A stretch of 64,000 bases of DNA from Vogesella urethralis (lineage in GTDB: Bacteria; Pseudomonadota; Gammaproteobacteria; Burkholderiales; Chromobacteriaceae): positions 16,962 to 80,961 of the forward strand of contig NZ_VMDW02000058.1 in the NCBI RefSeq assembly GCF_007644045.2. The letters are read 5' to 3'. Below the pieces are notes generated by a model. That model made no database searches. It was not told the origin of the DNA and worked only from the letters and a program-made list of their open reading frames with translations. Made by a program: the position numbers and the translations under genes. Below, in pieces: positions 62,219-64,000 of this stretch (position 1 is the stretch's first letter; each line of letters opens with the position of its first letter).

Positions 62219-63364
62219 ATGAAATTCGCCACCAAAGCCGTTCACGCCGGGTTTGATTACCACCAGCACAACCGCGCGGTGATGCCGCCGATCTACCAGA
62301 CCTCCGCCTTCGCGCACGACGCGGTGGGCGAGCAGCTGGACTTTGCCTACGCCCGCACCGGCACGCCGACGCGGGCTGCGCTGGAGGCCAACCTGGCGGC
62401 GCTGGAAGACGCCCGCCACGGCCTGGCTTTCGCCAGCGGCATGGCAGCCATCGATGCGGTACTGCGCGCCACGCTGCAGCCGGGCGACGAAGTGATTGCG
62501 GTGGCCGACCTGTACGGTGGCGCCTACCGCATCCTCGATAAAGTGATGCAGCCCTTGGGCATCAAGGTGACGTTTGCCGACCTCAGCGATGCGGCCAACC
62601 TCAGCGCGGCTATCGGCCCGCAAACCCGGCTGGTATGGCTGGAAACGCCAACCAACCCGCTGCTGAACCTGGTGGATGTGGCGGCGCTGTCGGCCATTGC
62701 CCACGCCCACGGCGCCAAGGTGGCGGTGGACAATACCTTTGCCACGCCGTACCTGCAGAACCCGCTGCAGCAGGGCGCCGACATCGTGGTGCACTCGGCC
62801 ACCAAATACCTGGGCGGCCACTCCGATGTGCTGCTGGGCCTGGTGGCGGTGAACGACGAGGCGCTGTTCAAGGCCATCAAGTTCATCCAGAACGCTGCCG
62901 GCGCGGTACCCGGCCCGCAGGACTGTTTCCTTACCCTGCGCGGCATCAAGACGCTGGCACTACGCATGGATCGCCATTGCGATAACGCCGAGCGGGTGGC
63001 GGCCTACCTGCAGCAGCACCCGGCGATCGAGAAAGTGTTCTTTCCCGGCCTGCCGGAGCACCCCGGCCACGCGCTGGCCCGCCGCCAGATGCGCCGCTTC
63101 GGCGGCATCGTCACCATCTACCTGAAAGATAACTGCCGCGAAGCCGCCAGCCGCGTGGCCAGCCGCCTGCAGCTGTTCATGCTGGCCGAGTCGCTGGGCG
63201 GGGTAGAGTCGCTGGTCAACCATAGCTACACCATGTCGCATGGCGGCATGCCGCCGGCACAGAAGGCGGCGCTGGGCATTCGCGAAGGTCAGCTGCGCCT
63301 GTCCATCGGTATCGAAGACATCGACGACATTCTGGCCGACCTGGCACAGGCGCTGGCCGACTGA
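62219..63364 (+). CDS. Trans-sulfuration enzyme, Cys/Met metabolism PLP family (cystathionine lyase-like)
   Basis: A 381-residue PLP enzyme. TKAVHAGFDYHQHNRAVMPPIYQTSAFAH and YARTGTPTRAALEANLAALE are the usual start; AFASGMAAI, ETPTNPLL, DNTFATPYLQNPLQQGADIVVHSATKYLGGHSDVLLG contain the pyridoxal Lys; the end reads GGVESLVNHSYTMSHG...LRLSIGIEDIDDILADL. Activity may be cystathionine gamma- or beta-lyase, or methionine gamma-lyase. The linkage to a cystine-type importer suggests cystine or cystathionine breakdown. Confidence 0.88.
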   Translation: MKFATKAVHAGFDYHQHNRAVMPPIYQTSAFAHDAVGEQLDFAYARTGTPTRAALEANLAALEDARHGLAFASGMAAIDAVLRATLQPGDEVIAVADLYGGAYRILDKVMQPLGIKVTFADLSDAANLSAAIGPQTRLVWLETPTNPLLNLVDVAALSAIAHAHGAKVAVDNTFATPYLQNPLQQGADIVVHSATKYLGGHSDVLLGLVAVNDEALFKAIKFIQNAAGAVPGPQDCFLTLRGIKTLALRMDRHCDNAERVAAYLQQHPAIEKVFFPGLPEHPGHALARRQMRRFGGIVTIYLKDNCREAASRVASRLQLFMLAESLGGVESLVNHSYTMSHGGMPPAQKAALGIREGQLRLSIGIEDIDDILADLAQALAD

Positions 63365-63435
63365 GTTGAAATCAACTGGCAAGAAAATCGGCAGTAATTC
63401 AATAATGAACTTCTGTTAGTCAGGGGTTTGTGCCG

Positions 63436-63945
63436 ATGAAATGCATGTGGCGAGTTGTAGGGTGGCTGGCGTTGCTGGTGTTACCTGCCCGCGCCGGCAA
63501 CCTGCCGGCCATGGTGGTGGTCACCGAAGACGCCCGGCCCTTGCACTACTTGTGGCAAGGCCAGCTGCAGGGCGAGGCGCCGCAGTTTGTGCAGCAACTG
63601 ATGCGACGGGCAGGCCTGCATTACAGCCAGCAGGTTTACCCGTGGGCCAGGGCCTACATGATGGCGGGCAGCCTGCCCAATGTGCTTATCTATTCGATGG
63701 CGCGTACGCCGGAGCGCGAGCCGCAGTTTCACTGGATCGGCAAGCTGCTGACCGTGCAGTACGCGATGTACGCCCTGCAAAGCCGTAGCGACATCCGCGC
63801 CCGCAGCGTGGACGAGTTGCGTGCCTACCGCATCGGGGTGACTGCCAGTGATGTTCGCGCCAATTGGCTACGCGATCAGGGCCTGCGCGACGCCAGTGCG
63901 GACAGCCGGGCCGGCCTGGACGTGGCGACGTTCACCCCATCTTGA
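63436..63945 (+). CDS. Short substrate-binding-domain protein, probably truncated
   Basis: A 169-residue secreted protein of the extracellular solute-binding (SBP_bac_3-like) family seen in Chromobacteriaceae: signal peptide (LALLVLPARA), then MVVVTEDARPLHYLWQGQLQGEAPQFVQQLMRRAGLHY and the second-lobe strand RAYRIGVTASDVRANWL. Family members are usually about 240-260 residues. Here the second lobe stops soon after this, and the last 20 residues (ASADSRAGLDVATFTPS) do not look like the expected continuation. A deletion or frameshift near 63890 is likely. ATG at 63436 has AGGGG upstream. Confidence 0.55.
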   Translation: MKCMWRVVGWLALLVLPARAGNLPAMVVVTEDARPLHYLWQGQLQGEAPQFVQQLMRRAGLHYSQQVYPWARAYMMAGSLPNVLIYSMARTPEREPQFHWIGKLLTVQYAMYALQSRSDIRARSVDELRAYRIGVTASDVRANWLRDQGLRDASADSRAGLDVATFTPS

Positions 63946-63992
63946 GTAGCACGTAACTTTAGCGTCCAATCCACCATGACAAGGAGTTGGAC

Positions 63993-64000
63993 ATGAAGAA
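63993..64000 (+). CDS. Start of a gene running off the window
   Basis: AAGGAG at 63981-63986 followed by ATG AAG AA (63993 onward) looks like the start of another signal-peptide-bearing gene. Only two codons are visible, so no function can be given. Confidence 0.45.

Larger units (their letters stand above)
316..62600. repeat. Family of the over-represented 10/11-mer GGTTGGCCGCA
   Basis: Full 11-mers, plus-strand orientation, begin at 316, 1601, 4789, 13550, 14243, 21615, 21879, 25123, 34970, 37489, 39309, 47209, 50696, 59335 and 62194. Reverse-orientation copies begin at 3109, 11408, 15568, 16497, 16764, 17804, 25085, 38903, 41028, 43219, 46768, 50710 and 62590. Copies of only the 10-mer begin at 5845, 7371, 10345, 28528, 43750, 44263 (reverse), 48865, 54185 and 54542. 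Counted by eye; a few may be missed. Many near-matches (GGTTGGCCGCC, GGCGGCCAACC) add to this. Confidence 0.85.

Overview
The window looks like a chromosomal segment of a GC-rich betaproteobacterium of the order Neisseriales, most likely family Chromobacteriaceae (Chromobacterium/Vogesella/Aquitalea type). The reasons are the high-GC codon use, a CysB-type LysR regulator inside a cysTWA operon, a RegBA/RoxSR-type redox two-component pair, a lolB-ispE-tRNA-Gln-prs-rplY-pth-ychF core block and a membrane-anchored dihaem cytochrome c5. Genus assignment is inference. I see no prophage, insertion sequence, CRISPR array or rRNA.

Layout. 1-5.9 kb: a sigma-54 activator divergent from a cytochrome bd operon (cydP-cydA-cydB, a NifX-like protein, cydX, a YbgE-like protein, a secreted protein). 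6.0-11.4 kb: sulfate uptake, sbp plus an unknown gene, then cysTWA-cysB. 11.4-18.3 kb: an EAL-domain gene broken by a nonsense codon, a DMT exporter with a divergent LysR regulator, fpr, an isocitrate-dehydrogenase-family enzyme, and a RegB/RegA-type pair. 18.3-18.6 kb: a gap with a promoter and terminator that may encode a small RNA. 18.6-27.1 kb, minus strand: PAS histidine kinase, FAD-linked oxidase with a cysteine-rich partner, GST, ExoD, aldehyde dehydrogenase, nitronate monooxygenase, LuxR-type regulator. 27.5-30.0 kb: LysR regulator and puuB. 30.2-32.4 kb: a lower-GC pair, a kexin-like S8 protease lipoprotein and a small lipoprotein that may be its chaperone. 32.9-44.3 kb: recC, recB, a sugar-binding-type protein, a two-domain PPK2 (pap) and recD. 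44.4-53.9 kb: Nudix protein, tRNA-Arg, cytochrome c5, DUF4239 protein, rep, apaH, dctA, plsC, mutM. 54.0-60.5 kb: TPR lipoprotein, lolB, ispE, tRNA-Gln, prs, rplY, pth, ychF. 60.7-64 kb: amino-acid (probably cystine) ABC components, a trans-sulfuration PLP enzyme and a shortened binding protein.

How it fits together. Sulfur supply (sulfate import, CysB, cystine-type import, trans-sulfuration enzyme) and redox respiration (cytochrome bd, RegBA, cytochrome c5) are the two recurring themes. Sites resembling RegA/PrrA/RoxR boxes (GCGGC-N5-GTCGC) lie upstream of the cyd operon, upstream of the regB-like gene and upstream of cytochrome c5, so the two-component pair may control all three.

The most striking unexplained signal is a 10-11 bp word, GGTTGGCCGCA / TGCGGCCAACC. 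By eye I count 28 copies of the full 11-mer and 9 further copies of the 10-mer GTTGGCCGCA. About 0.1 copy of a 10-mer would be expected by chance with uniform base use. Fourteen copies are intergenic, often just after stop codons or in terminator hairpins, once as a tight inverted pair forming a terminator-like stem. This is how DNA uptake sequences of Neisseriaceae behave, but the word is unrelated to GCCGTCTGAA.
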